DNA of 64,000 nucleotides from Xanthomarina sp. F2636L. GTDB lineage: Bacteria; Bacteroidota; Bacteroidia; Flavobacteriales; Flavobacteriaceae. The notes beneath the pieces are model-generated. The model had not been told where the DNA came from. It was given only the letters and a program-made list of their open reading frames with translations, and did not search any database. The DNA is taken from contig NZ_JAPMLM010000069.1 of NCBI RefSeq assembly GCF_026410195.1, forward strand, positions 434,001 through 498,000, in the 5' to 3' direction. The position numbers were made by a program, and so were the translations under genes. Shown here in pieces: positions 51,155-60,453 of the stretch (position 1 is its first letter; each line of letters begins with the position of its first letter).

Positions 51155-52603
51155 TTATTCATTATTCTTTGATAATCCTATGGCTTCTCCTATTAAGGTC
51201 GCACTAGTACAATCGGTTATTTTTACATTTACTAAATCGCCAATTTTGTAATTTTCTTTTGGAAAAACAGCCACACTATTTTGCTGGGTTCTTCCAGACC
51301 ATTCAGCATCAGATTTTTTAGACTCTTTTTCAATTAAAACTTCTACTACAGTATTTAAGTAAGCTTCCGTTTTAATAGCACTATGTTCGCGTTGTCGCTG
51401 AACGATTTCTGCCAATCTGCGTTTTTTTACATCTTCAGGAACATCGTCTTCCAATTTACGTTCTGCCATAGTTCCAGGTCTTTCGGAATAGGTGTACATA
51501 AAACCAAAATTGTATTTTACATAGTCCAATAAACTTAATGTATCCTGATGGTCTTGCTCTGTTTCTGTTGGAAAACCAGCAATTAAATCCTGACTAATAG
51601 CACAGTCTGGAAGAATACGTTTAATATTATCTATTAATGTAAAATATTCTTCACGTGTATGCAAACGGTTCATTTCTTTTAAAATCCTATTGCTTCCACT
51701 TTGAACAGGTAAATGAATGTGCTTACAAATGTTCTCGTGTTTCGCCATAGTTTCAATTACGTCTAAAGTTAAATCTTGAGGATTAGAAGTTGAAAAACGA
51801 ATGCGCATTTTTGGATATGCTTTAGCGCACATGTCTAATAAACCAGAAAAATTAACAGCAGTTGCTTTTTGTAAGTCGCTAGCCTTATCAAAATCTTTCT
51901 TTAAGCCTCCACCATACCAAAGGTAGCTATCTACATTCTGGCCTAAAAGGGTGATTTCTTTAAAATCTCTAGCCCAAAGGTCTTTTATTTCTTCTAAAAT
52001 ACTTTGCGGATCACGACTTCTTTCGCGACCTCGAGTAAATGGTACTACACAAAACGTACACATATTATCGCAACCACGAGTAATGGAAACAAATGCAGTT
52101 ACTCCATTGCTGTTAAGGCGAACTGGCGACACATCTCCATAGGTTTCTTCTTTAGAAAGAATCACATTAATGGCTTCTCTTCCGTCTTCAACTTCTGCCA
52201 ATAGATTAGGTAAATCTTTATAAGCATCTGGACCTACAACTAAATCAACAATTTTTTCTTCTTCAAGGAATTTGCTTTTTAAGCGTTCTGCCATACAACC
52301 TAAAACGCCAACTTTCATTCCTGGATTGGTGCGTTTTACGGCATTGTATTTTTCTAAACGTTTTCTAATGGTTTGTTCGGCCTTGTCCCGAATGGAGCAG
52401 GTATTGACTAGAACCAAATCGGCGTCTTCAAGAGTTTGGGTTGTGTTGTACCCTTGGTCTGAAAGAATGGAAGCTACAATCTCACTATCGCTAAAATTCA
52501 TGGCACAGCCGTAACTTTCTATATAAAGTTTGCGTGTGTTTTGTTTTTTATTTTCTAAAACTAAGCTTTCGCCTTGTTTGCTTTCGTCAATAACCTTTTC
52601 CAT
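51155..52603 (-). CDS. miaB: tRNA-2-methylthio-N6-dimethylallyladenosine synthase MiaB
   Basis: A radical-SAM methylthiotransferase acting on i6A37 of tRNA. The 482-residue protein contains the N-terminal UPF0004 cysteines (ESYGCAMNFSD about residue 30, NTCSIRD, LGCMAERL), the radical-SAM motif CDNMCTFC (about 180-187), and a C-terminal TRAM domain. It heads the minus-strand run miaB, sigma-54 activator, lptE, TPR gene, secG. A full consensus promoter stands upstream at 52660-52692. It is divergent from the membrane-protein pair. Confidence 0.96.
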   Translation of the reverse strand: MEKVIDESKQGESLVLENKKQNTRKLYIESYGCAMNFSDSEIVASILSDQGYNTTQTLEDADLVLVNTCSIRDKAEQTIRKRLEKYNAVKRTNPGMKVGVLGCMAERLKSKFLEEEKIVDLVVGPDAYKDLPNLLAEVEDGREAINVILSKEETYGDVSPVRLNSNGVTAFVSITRGCDNMCTFCVVPFTRGRERSRDPQSILEEIKDLWARDFKEITLLGQNVDSYLWYGGGLKKDFDKASDLQKATAVNFSGLLDMCAKAYPKMRIRFSTSNPQDLTLDVIETMAKHENICKHIHLPVQSGSNRILKEMNRLHTREEYFTLIDNIKRILPDCAISQDLIAGFPTETEQDHQDTLSLLDYVKYNFGFMYTYSERPGTMAERKLEDDVPEDVKKRRLAEIVQRQREHSAIKTEAYLNTVVEVLIEKESKKSDAEWSGRTQQNSVAVFPKENYKIGDLVNVKITDCTSATLIGEAIGLSKNNE

Positions 52604-52659
52604 ATTTAAAATAAAAACTATTTTAAGTCAATTTTCATGCCTGCTAAAAGAAGCAAGTG

Positions 52660-52692
52660 CAAAGATACAATTATTTTAAGAAAAGTGACAAA
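52660..52692 (-). promoter_or_regulatory. Promoter of miaB
   Basis: On the minus strand, TTTG (plus 52689-52692) and TATCTTTG (plus 52660-52667) are 21 bases apart, an exact Bacteroidota consensus, about 57 bases before the ATG. Confidence 0.65.
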
Positions 52693-52767
52693 GTGACATG
52701 GTGTTAAAATATCTATTTCTAAATCTAAAATTTAATTACTTTTAAATGCTAATTAAAAAACAAATTA

Positions 52768-53526
52768 ATGACCTACATAGAACTAGAAGCCAGAATTAAA
52801 AAAGCAAAACCATTAGACTTTGGAAATCTTATTAATGATGTTCTAGAATTGTTTAAAAAGATCTGGCTAAAAGGATTTTTAACTATTTTGTTAATTGTAA
52901 CTTCTGCACTTTGTTTAATATTTGTTTTTGCACTAATTGGGCTTTCTCCACAAAACGATGCATTCCAAGAGACATTTAATTTAGAAGTTTTCTACGAGAC
53001 ATATTTTTCGAATATTATTTACGGTATTCCACAAACCATATTAGTAAGTACGATAACACTTGCTTTTTTAGGAGCGTTTTATAGAATGTGTAAGCAAACT
53101 GTTATGGGAGAGACAGAAGTTGATGATTATTTCTATTTCTTTAAAAAAGTCTATTTCTCAAAAGTATTTATGTTAGGAATTATTTATACTGGAATTGCTG
53201 TTTTAGCTCAGCTTTTGTTTATAATTCCGTATTTTTATGTCTATATACCATTATCTTTTTTTTCTGTAGTGCTGGCTCATAACCCAGAATTAGGGGAACT
53301 TGATATTGTTAAAATAAGTTTTAAGTTGGGTAATAAAAAGTGGGTTATTACTTTTATAACCATGTTTATTGCCGGTATTTTGGGCATGCTTGGAATAATA
53401 GCCTGTGGTATTGGATTATTGTTTACTATGGCCATTGTTTATTTGCCTTCTTTCTTTGTTTACAAAGAAGTAGTTGGATTTCATGAAAATGAAGAGGCTC
53501 AAATAGTAGAAAGTCATAACGAGTAA
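52768..53526 (+). CDS. Integral membrane protein, first of a paralogous pair
   Basis: A 252-residue protein with about six membrane helices. Its N terminus KKAKPLDFGNLINDVLELFK is closely matched by the next gene (ENSTTLDFGDIFSESIELFK), and both share EVDDYFYFFKK-like and KISFKLGNKKWVITF-like segments, so the two are a tandem duplication. No family with a known function is recognised. The N-terminal amphipathic segment before the first helix might contact a cytoplasmic partner. It is divergent from miaB. Confidence 0.65.
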   Translation: MTYIELEARIKKAKPLDFGNLINDVLELFKKIWLKGFLTILLIVTSALCLIFVFALIGLSPQNDAFQETFNLEVFYETYFSNIIYGIPQTILVSTITLAFLGAFYRMCKQTVMGETEVDDYFYFFKKVYFSKVFMLGIIYTGIAVLAQLLFIIPYFYVYIPLSFFSVVLAHNPELGELDIVKISFKLGNKKWVITFITMFIAGILGMLGIIACGIGLLFTMAIVYLPSFFVYKEVVGFHENEEAQIVESHNE

Positions 53527-53557
53527 AAAAAATATAAATAACTAAACCAACTATATT

Positions 53558-54310
53558 ATGAATGCTTTTAACAGTTTATTAGAGAAAATAGAAAATTCCA
53601 CAACATTAGATTTTGGAGATATTTTTAGCGAAAGTATTGAATTGTTTAAAAAAGTATGGGTACAAGGTTTGGTTATGCTCTTATTAATGATGGTTATACT
53701 AATCCCTTTTTATTTAATGATGTATTTGCCATTAACAGGAATGGGTATTCTAGATTCGTATCAAGATACTAGTGATATCAACCCAATATTAATGATTCCT
53801 TTTTTTATTTTTATTTTCATTTTTTCAATTGTGGCAATGGTTATTTCTTTTGGAATGAAAGCGTCTTTTTACAGAATTTGTAAGCATAAAGATTTGAATA
53901 TAGCTGGTTCTGATGATTATTTCTATTTTTTAAAAAAACCATATTTAGGAAAAGTTATAGCTTTATCCCTGATGACTTTTGGAATTTCGCTTGTCTCCAT
54001 GTTGCTATGTGTCTTGCCTCTTATTTATGCTATTGTGCCAATAACTCTAGTCAATGTTATTTTTGCATTTAATCCAGATATGTCTGCTTCAGAGATTATA
54101 AAAGCAGGATTTAAGCTAGGACATAAAAAATGGTTATTAACCTTTGGATTAATTGTTGTTTCTGGAATTTTAGCTGAATTGGTTGGGATGCTTATGTGCT
54201 TTGTTGGAATATTTGTTACAGTCTCATTTGCTTATATACCAGTTTATTTTGTTTATAAAGGAGCTGTAGGGTTTAACGATTCTGTTGAGGTAGATAACGT
54301 TCCAAACTAA
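53558..54310 (+). CDS. Integral membrane protein, second of a paralogous pair
   Basis: A 250-residue paralogue of the preceding gene with the same arrangement of about six helices, the LDFGDIFSESIELFKKVW start and a GFKLGHKKWLLTFGLI segment near residue 187. Thirty-one bases separate it from its paralogue, so the pair is presumably co-transcribed and may form a hetero-oligomer. The function is unknown. The helices include several Met-rich stretches (MLLLMMVILIPFYLMMYL). Confidence 0.65.
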   Translation: MNAFNSLLEKIENSTTLDFGDIFSESIELFKKVWVQGLVMLLLMMVILIPFYLMMYLPLTGMGILDSYQDTSDINPILMIPFFIFIFIFSIVAMVISFGMKASFYRICKHKDLNIAGSDDYFYFLKKPYLGKVIALSLMTFGISLVSMLLCVLPLIYAIVPITLVNVIFAFNPDMSASEIIKAGFKLGHKKWLLTFGLIVVSGILAELVGMLMCFVGIFVTVSFAYIPVYFVYKGAVGFNDSVEVDNVPN

Positions 54311-54417
54311 TTTTATAAATAAGACAATCCCCGAACTTTTTATAGTTAAAAGCAAAAAAATATCGATAAAAAGCACCTGAATAATTTATTAATTAGGTAG
54401 ATAAATTTTTTTTCACA

Positions 54418-54425
54418 TACATTTG
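54418..54425 (+). promoter_or_regulatory. -7 box of topA
   Basis: TACATTTG matches TAnnTTTG exactly, 19 bases before the topA ATG. The -33 partner is weak. Confidence 0.4.
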
Positions 54426-54444
54426 TAGCCTTAAAAAATCATAA

Positions 54445-56949
54445 ATGGCGAAGAATTTAGTAATAGTAGAGTCACCAGCAAAGGCTAAAACCATAGAAAA
54501 ATTCCTTGGAAAAGATTTCAAGGTGGAGTCTAGTTTTGGACATATTGCAGACTTGCCTTCAAAAGAATTAGGAGTAGATGTAGATGGAGATTTTAAACCA
54601 AAATACGAGGTTTCCAAAGATAAAAAAGCAGTAGTAAAGAAATTAAAGGACTTAGCTAAAAAAGCCGAAATGGTTTGGTTAGCAAGTGATGAGGATCGAG
54701 AAGGAGAAGCAATTGCATGGCATTTAGCAGAATCTTTAAACCTAGATAAAGAGAAAACAAAGCGTATTGTTTTTCATGAAATTACAAAAGCTGCTATTCA
54801 AAAAGCCATTGAAAACCCAAGAGGTATCGATTACGATTTGGTAGATGCACAACAAGCACGTCGTGTATTAGATAGAATAGTTGGTTATGAATTGTCTCCA
54901 GTGCTTTGGAGAAAAGTAAAAGGAGGTCTTTCGGCTGGGCGTGTACAATCTGTTTCTGTAAGATTAATAGTAGAACGTGAGCGAGACATTCAGAATTTTA
55001 ACCCTGAAGCATCTTATAGAATAGATGCCGAATTTTCTAACGAAGAAGGCCAGGCGTTTAAAGCTAAGTTGCCTAAGAATTTTGGAGCAAAAAACGAAGC
55101 TCAAGCATTTTTAGAAAAAAATGCAACGGCCAGTTTTAAGGTTTCAGACTTAGAAAAAAAACCAGCTAAAAAATCGCCAGCTGCACCATTCACAACATCA
55201 ACTTTACAGCAAGAAGCATCTAGAAAATTATATTTCTCAGTAAGTAAAACCATGACTTTAGCACAGCGTTTGTACGAAGCAGGTTTAATAACTTATATGA
55301 GAACAGATAGTGTGAACCTGTCTGATGAAGCTAGAAAAGGAGCACAAGCAGAAATTGAAAGTGCATATGGTTCTAAATTTAGTAAACCTCGAAATTATAA
55401 AGGAAAATCTAAAGGTGCTCAAGAAGCGCATGAGGCCATTCGTCCAACAGATTTTACACTCCATTCAGTAGATATCGATAGAGATCAAGCCAGGTTGTAC
55501 GATTTAATTTGGAAACGTGCTATTGCTTCACAAATGAGTGATGCCGAATTAGAAAGAACGAATGTAAAAATTAGCGCTTCAACTCATAAAGAGCTTTTTA
55601 CAGCAAATGGAGAGGTTATTACTTTTGAAGGATTCTTAAAAGTGTATCTTGAAGGGACAGATGATGAAGATTCTGAACAAGAAGGGATGTTACCAGCCAT
55701 GAAAGCTAACGAGACACTTATCAATAATTACATAACAGCTACAGAACGTTATACACGTGCACCTTATAGATATACAGAAGCTTCTTTAGTAAAGCAACTG
55801 GAAGAATTAGGTATTGGTAGACCGTCTACGTATGCGCCAACTATTTCAACTATTCAAAATAGAAATTATGTTGAAAAAGGTTCTGTTGAAGGAGTTGAAA
55901 GAGATTATTCTCAGTTAACATTAAAGAACGGACAAGTAAAAGATAAGGTGTTAACCGAAAAAGTGGGTTCTGATAAAGGAAAATTGGTACCAACAGATAT
56001 TGGAATGATTGTCACCGACTTTTTGGTGAATCATTTTGAACATATCTTAGATTATAATTTTACAGCTAAAGTTGAGGAGGATTTTGATGATATTGCTGAA
56101 GGGAAAGTAGATTGGACAAAAATGATGAAAGATTTTTATAAAGACTTTCATCCAGTAGTAGAAGATGTTCAAGAAAATGCTGACAGAGAATCTGGTGAAA
56201 GAATTCTTGGAAAAGATCCAAAATCAGGAAAGCAAGTTAGTGTGCGTTTAGGGAAATTTGGACCTATGGTTCAAATAGGAACTGTAGACGACGAAGAAAA
56301 ACCAACTTTTGCAAGTTTATCTCCAGACCAACAACTAAATACCATTACCTTTGAGGAAGCTATGGATTTGTTTCAGCTTCCAAAAGACCTAGGAGTTTAT
56401 GAGGGGGAAGAGGTTCAGGTAAATAACGGACGTTTTGGGCCATATGTAAAATTTGGCAAAACGTATGTGTCTTTGCCAAAAGGTGTTGATCCTTTAAGTG
56501 TAGAATTAGAAGACGCTATTGTTTTAATCAAAGAAAAACAAAAGGCAGATGCTCCTATATATATGTATCAAGATTTGCCTGTACAAAAAGGTAAAGGGCG
56601 TTTTGGGCCATTTATTAAATGGAACAACATGTTTATTAATGTGAATAAAAAATACGATTGGGATAACTTATCAGATACAGATATTGTAACACTTATTGAA
56701 GAAAAAATTCAAAAAGAGATAGATAAGGTTATTCACCATTGGGAAGAAGAAGGTATTAAAGTTGAAAAAGCACGTTGGGGAAGACACAATATTATACAAG
56801 GGAAAACAAAAATTGAATTGCCTAAAACTGTGGACGTGTCCGAAATGACTTTAGAAGAAGTTAAAGCTATAATCGAAGAAAAAGCGCCAAAGAAAAAAGC
56901 AACAAAAAAGAAAGCTGTTAAAAAGAAAACAACTTCTAAAAAGAAATAA
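54445..56949 (+). CDS. topA: DNA topoisomerase I (type IA)
   Basis: Relaxes negative supercoils by single-strand passage. The 834-residue protein has a TOPRIM domain (about 1-140; LVIVESPAKAKTIEKFLG and DEDREGEAIAWHLAE) and an active-site tyrosine in TYMRTDS (about residue 290). The C-terminal region carries several GRFGPYVKFG-like topoisomerase repeats rather than Cys4 zinc ribbons; there is no cysteine in it. The tail is a Lys-rich KKKATKKKAVKKK tract, common in Bacteroidota and thought to bind DNA. It is followed 27 bases later by the arginase-like gene. Confidence 0.96.
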   Translation: MAKNLVIVESPAKAKTIEKFLGKDFKVESSFGHIADLPSKELGVDVDGDFKPKYEVSKDKKAVVKKLKDLAKKAEMVWLASDEDREGEAIAWHLAESLNLDKEKTKRIVFHEITKAAIQKAIENPRGIDYDLVDAQQARRVLDRIVGYELSPVLWRKVKGGLSAGRVQSVSVRLIVERERDIQNFNPEASYRIDAEFSNEEGQAFKAKLPKNFGAKNEAQAFLEKNATASFKVSDLEKKPAKKSPAAPFTTSTLQQEASRKLYFSVSKTMTLAQRLYEAGLITYMRTDSVNLSDEARKGAQAEIESAYGSKFSKPRNYKGKSKGAQEAHEAIRPTDFTLHSVDIDRDQARLYDLIWKRAIASQMSDAELERTNVKISASTHKELFTANGEVITFEGFLKVYLEGTDDEDSEQEGMLPAMKANETLINNYITATERYTRAPYRYTEASLVKQLEELGIGRPSTYAPTISTIQNRNYVEKGSVEGVERDYSQLTLKNGQVKDKVLTEKVGSDKGKLVPTDIGMIVTDFLVNHFEHILDYNFTAKVEEDFDDIAEGKVDWTKMMKDFYKDFHPVVEDVQENADRESGERILGKDPKSGKQVSVRLGKFGPMVQIGTVDDEEKPTFASLSPDQQLNTITFEEAMDLFQLPKDLGVYEGEEVQVNNGRFGPYVKFGKTYVSLPKGVDPLSVELEDAIVLIKEKQKADAPIYMYQDLPVQKGKGRFGPFIKWNNMFINVNKKYDWDNLSDTDIVTLIEEKIQKEIDKVIHHWEEEGIKVEKARWGRHNIIQGKTKIELPKTVDVSEMTLEEVKAIIEEKAPKKKATKKKAVKKKTTSKKK

Positions 56950-56976
56950 TCAATTAAATACAATAAGAATCACTAA

Positions 56977-58143
56977 ATGAACTTTAACTTTCTTTCTCCT
57001 GTTTCCGATACGGTACTTGCTCATAACGAGCTGTTATCTCAGCAAACATTGGGAAAAAAAATCAAAATTCATTCTAAGCAAGAAGGTGTTCCAGAATTAG
57101 AGGATGTTCAATTGGCTATTATAGGTGTTTTAGAAACTAGAAACAATGTTAATTATATAGGTGAAGAATTTGATTTAAATGAAATTAGAAAATCACTTTA
57201 TTCTCTTTTTCCAGGAAATTGGCATAAAACCATTGCAGATTTAGGAGATATTAATAAAGGAGAATCTGTTGAGGATACGTATTTTGCATTAAAAACAACC
57301 ATAACTATTTTAGTTCAAAAAAACATCATCCCAATTATTATAGGAGGAAGTCAAGATTTAACCTATGCCAATTATCGTGCTTATGATGCCTTAGCTCCAA
57401 TGGTTAATATTGTTAATGTAGATTCTAAATTTGATATTGGAGATTCAGCTAAACCAATTAAGAATGATAGTTTTGTTGGAAAAATTATATTAGATCAGCC
57501 CTACAACTTATTTAATTATGCAACTGTAGGCTATCAAACCTATTTCAATTCGCAAGAGGAAATAGATTTAATGGACAAATTATATTTCGAATCATATAGG
57601 TTAGGTCAGGTTTCAAAAGATATCACCATTGTAGAACCTGTAATGAGAGATGCTAATATAGTAAGTATCGATTTGAATGCTTTAAAAGCATCTGAAGTTA
57701 GTGCCAGACAAAAAACATCACCAAATGGTTTAGATGGAAAAGAAATCTGTGCTATTTCTAGATACGCAGGTATAAGTAATAAGGTGTCTTCAATAGGTAT
57801 ATATGAATACAAGCCCTCTAAAGACGATTCAATAACGTCTATGTTGGTGGCGCAAATTATCTGGTACTTTGTTGAAGGAGTCAATTTTAGAGTTAAAGAC
57901 GACGATTTTTTAAATGATGATAGCTATCAGAAGTTCATTACCTTGGTAGAAGAGCAAGAACTTGTGTTTTATAAAAGTGTTAAAACACAACGTTGGTGGA
58001 TAGAAATTCCTTTTTTATCAGAAATAAATACTAAATTAAAAAGACATACGTTATTACCATGCATGCACCAAGATTATTTAGATGCATGTAATAATAAGTT
58101 GCCAGATAGATGGTATAAAGCCTTTCAAAAAAATTGTGTATAG
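56977..58143 (+). CDS. Arginase/formimidoylglutamase-fold protein with a degenerate metal site
   Basis: A 388-residue protein with the arginase/agmatinase/formimidoylglutamase fold. The GGDHS loop reads GGSQD (123-127), DAHxD reads DSKFD (149-153), and SFDIDxxD reads SIDLNALKASE (230-240). Thus both metal-binding histidines and the second aspartate of the last motif are replaced, while three aspartates remain. It is unlikely to have a normal binuclear manganese site and may be inactive or use another chemistry. It lies 27 bases after topA and 162 bases before gldK, a position that suggests a link to the gliding/T9SS genes. Annotation as formimidoylglutamase should be treated with care. Confidence 0.75.
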   Translation: MNFNFLSPVSDTVLAHNELLSQQTLGKKIKIHSKQEGVPELEDVQLAIIGVLETRNNVNYIGEEFDLNEIRKSLYSLFPGNWHKTIADLGDINKGESVEDTYFALKTTITILVQKNIIPIIIGGSQDLTYANYRAYDALAPMVNIVNVDSKFDIGDSAKPIKNDSFVGKIILDQPYNLFNYATVGYQTYFNSQEEIDLMDKLYFESYRLGQVSKDITIVEPVMRDANIVSIDLNALKASEVSARQKTSPNGLDGKEICAISRYAGISNKVSSIGIYEYKPSKDDSITSMLVAQIIWYFVEGVNFRVKDDDFLNDDSYQKFITLVEEQELVFYKSVKTQRWWIEIPFLSEINTKLKRHTLLPCMHQDYLDACNNKLPDRWYKAFQKNCV

Positions 58144-58166
58144 TGAAAATGTTAAATAACATGTAT

Positions 58167-58202
58167 TTCATCGTTGAAGCGCACATTTTTTACGATGAAG
58201 CG
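58167..58202 (+). promoter_or_regulatory. Operator-like repeats upstream of gldK
   Basis: TTCATCGT (58167-58174) and ACGATGAA (58192-58199) are inverted repeats. In addition TGAAGCG occurs directly repeated at 58175-58181 and 58196-58202, exactly 21 bases apart, or two helical turns. This combination upstream of a promoter suggests a regulator-binding site. Confidence 0.4.
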
Positions 58203-58222
58203 TAATTTTTTTTAAAAAAAAG

Positions 58223-58253
58223 TTGTTTTTTAAAAAATATATAGATATGTTTA
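58223..58253 (+). promoter_or_regulatory. Candidate gldK promoter
   Basis: TTG at 58223-58225 and TATGTTTA at 58246-58253 are 20 bases apart, one mismatch from the Bacteroidota consensus, about 50 bases before the ATG. Confidence 0.45.
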
Positions 58254-58305
58254 CGCTCTTAAAATTTTTAAGACACAAAATTAAATTATTAACCTCGAGT
58301 TTTCT

Positions 58306-59676
58306 ATGGATATGAAGAAGTTTATTTTATTAACCGCAGTTTTAGCATTACTTGTCAGTTGTGGCTCTGGAGACAGGGGTCAATTAGTAGGTGTTAAAGG
58401 GAAGAAGTGGCATCCAGAAAAGCCTTATGGTATGGAATTAGTACCAGGTGGAGCTTTTATTATGGGTAAAGCAGACGATGATCTTGCTGGCATTAACGAT
58501 GCGCCTTCAAAAACAGTAACTGTTAGATCATTCTATATGGACGCGACAGAAATTACAAATAGCGAATATCGTCAATTTGTAAATTGGGTAAGAGATTCTA
58601 CTATTAGAACCAAATTAGCAATTCTTGCTGATGAGATTGGTGAAACTCCTGGAAATGGAGGGATTGGAGAATACGCTTTTAGAGATTCAGATCCTGAGAA
58701 CATGACTGTGTACGAAAAGTACATGTACGATAACTATAGTGGTTTAGGACCAACTGGTTACGAGGGAAGAAAACTAAATCATGATATTGATATTGTTTTT
58801 GATACAGGAGATTATCCAGACGAATATTACGCTGAGGTAATGGATACTATGTATATTCCTTTAGAGGAGTCTTATAATGGACAAAGAACTTGGGATGTGA
58901 CTAAATTCAAATTCCAATATTCTTATATGGACATCCAAAAAGCTGCTAAAGACAGATCTTTAAAAAGAAAAGATGTCATTGTTAAGGAAGAGGTTGAAAT
59001 TTATCCAGATACAACTACCTGGATTAGAGACTTTGCTTATTCTTATAATGAGCCAATGCATAACGATTATTTCTGGCATGATGCTTATGGGGATTATCCT
59101 GTAGTTGGTGTGTCTTGGACACAAGCTAAAGCATTTTGTCAATGGAGAACATTATACCATAATGCGTATAGAAAAGAAAGAAAACAACACTTTGTAAACT
59201 CTTACAGATTACCTTCTGAAGCAGAATGGGAATATGCTGCAAGAGGAGGTCTTCAAGCTGCAACGTATCCTTGGGGTGGACCTTATACTAAAAATGATAG
59301 AGGATGTTTTATGGCTAACTTTAAGCCTTTAAGAGGAGATTATGCTGCAGATCAAGCATTATATACTGTTGAAGCTAAGTCTTACGATCCAAACGATTTT
59401 AACTTGTATAATATGGCTGGTAACGTTTCAGAGTGGGTAAGCGCATCTTATGATCCTTCTTCTTACGAATATGTGTCTACTATTAACCCAAGTGTTAACG
59501 ATGTAAATAACAAACGTAAAGTTGTTCGTGGAGGTTCTTGGAAAGATGTAAAATACTATTTACAAGTAAGTTCTAGAGATTACGAATATGCAGATTCAGC
59601 TAGAAGTTATATCGGATTTAGAACTGTTCAAGATTATATGGGAACAGAAGTAACTAAAAATTCAACAACAAATTAA
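58306..59676 (+). CDS. gldK: Gliding-motility/T9SS lipoprotein GldK
   Basis: A 456-residue outer-membrane lipoprotein that forms the T9SS periplasmic ring with GldN (PorK/PorN in Porphyromonas). A lipobox LLVSC precedes the cysteine at about 19. The body is a formylglycine-generating-enzyme-like fold: GGAFIMGKADDD, RLPSEAEWEYAARGG and the ending VRGGSWKDVKYYLQVSSRD. The start may be 58306 or the ATG two codons later at 58312. A long gene-free 5' region (58144-58305) carries a promoter and operator-like repeats. It heads gldK-gldL-gldM-gldN. Confidence 0.95.
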   Translation: MDMKKFILLTAVLALLVSCGSGDRGQLVGVKGKKWHPEKPYGMELVPGGAFIMGKADDDLAGINDAPSKTVTVRSFYMDATEITNSEYRQFVNWVRDSTIRTKLAILADEIGETPGNGGIGEYAFRDSDPENMTVYEKYMYDNYSGLGPTGYEGRKLNHDIDIVFDTGDYPDEYYAEVMDTMYIPLEESYNGQRTWDVTKFKFQYSYMDIQKAAKDRSLKRKDVIVKEEVEIYPDTTTWIRDFAYSYNEPMHNDYFWHDAYGDYPVVGVSWTQAKAFCQWRTLYHNAYRKERKQHFVNSYRLPSEAEWEYAARGGLQAATYPWGGPYTKNDRGCFMANFKPLRGDYAADQALYTVEAKSYDPNDFNLYNMAGNVSEWVSASYDPSSYEYVSTINPSVNDVNNKRKVVRGGSWKDVKYYLQVSSRDYEYADSARSYIGFRTVQDYMGTEVTKNSTTN

Positions 59677-59754
59677 TACCATTAAATAACCAAAATAAAT
59701 TATTATTAATCTACTTTAAGTAGTAACTTAAACTTAACTAAAAAAACTAAAATT

Positions 59755-60399
59755 ATGGCACAATCAAGAGCATTTAAGAAATTTATGGTAATGTCTTACG
59801 GATTTGGAGCATCCATTGTAATCGTTGGAGCTTTATTCAAGATTATTCACTTCGAACTAGGACCTTTAACCGGTAATGTTATGTTAACTATTGGTCTAGT
59901 TGCAGAGGCTATTGTATTTGCTATCTCAGCTTTTGAACCTGTTGATGACGAATTAGACTGGTCATTAGTATATCCAGAATTATCTGGTGGTCAAGGATTT
60001 TCTAAAAATCAAGAACAACCAAAAGATGCTGAAGGATTACTTTCTAAAAAATTAGATAACTTATTAAAAGATGCTAAAATAGATGCAGAATTAATGACAA
60101 GCCTAGGTGATAGCATTAAAAATTTCGAAGGCGCTGCTAAAGGAATCAGCCCAACGGTAGATTCTATTGCTGCTACTAAAAAATATGGTGAAGAATTATC
60201 TTTAGCTGCTGCACAAATGGAATCTTTAAACAGTCTATATAAAGTACAGTTAGATAGTGTTAATCGTCAAGCTACTATTAATGAAGAAGCTGTTGAAAAT
60301 GCAACTAAATTAAAAGAGCAAATGCAATCTTTAGCATCTAACTTATCATCATTAAACGGTGTTTATGGAGGAATGTTATCTGCAATGAACAAAAACTAA
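59755..60399 (+). CDS. gldL: Gliding-motility/T9SS inner-membrane motor protein GldL
   Basis: A 214-residue inner-membrane protein with two N-terminal helices (about 10-35 and 40-62) that carry the proton channel of the T9SS motor with GldM. The sequence KIIHFELGPLTGNVMLTIGL contains the conserved glutamate within the membrane. The rest is a coiled-coil cytoplasmic tail (about 90-214). It follows gldK by 78 bases in the standard order. Confidence 0.95.
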   Translation: MAQSRAFKKFMVMSYGFGASIVIVGALFKIIHFELGPLTGNVMLTIGLVAEAIVFAISAFEPVDDELDWSLVYPELSGGQGFSKNQEQPKDAEGLLSKKLDNLLKDAKIDAELMTSLGDSIKNFEGAAKGISPTVDSIAATKKYGEELSLAAAQMESLNSLYKVQLDSVNRQATINEEAVENATKLKEQMQSLASNLSSLNGVYGGMLSAMNKN

Positions 60400-60453
60400 T
60401 TAGTTGAAAAAACTAAATTTAATTCAACAATTAACTTACTAAACTGATTAGAA

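Noticed and set aside
51117-51162. Inverted repeat ATGAATAAT/ATTATTCAT between the sigma-54 activator and miaB
   Set aside because: Only AT-rich short arms with a 28-base loop; probably chance in this base composition.
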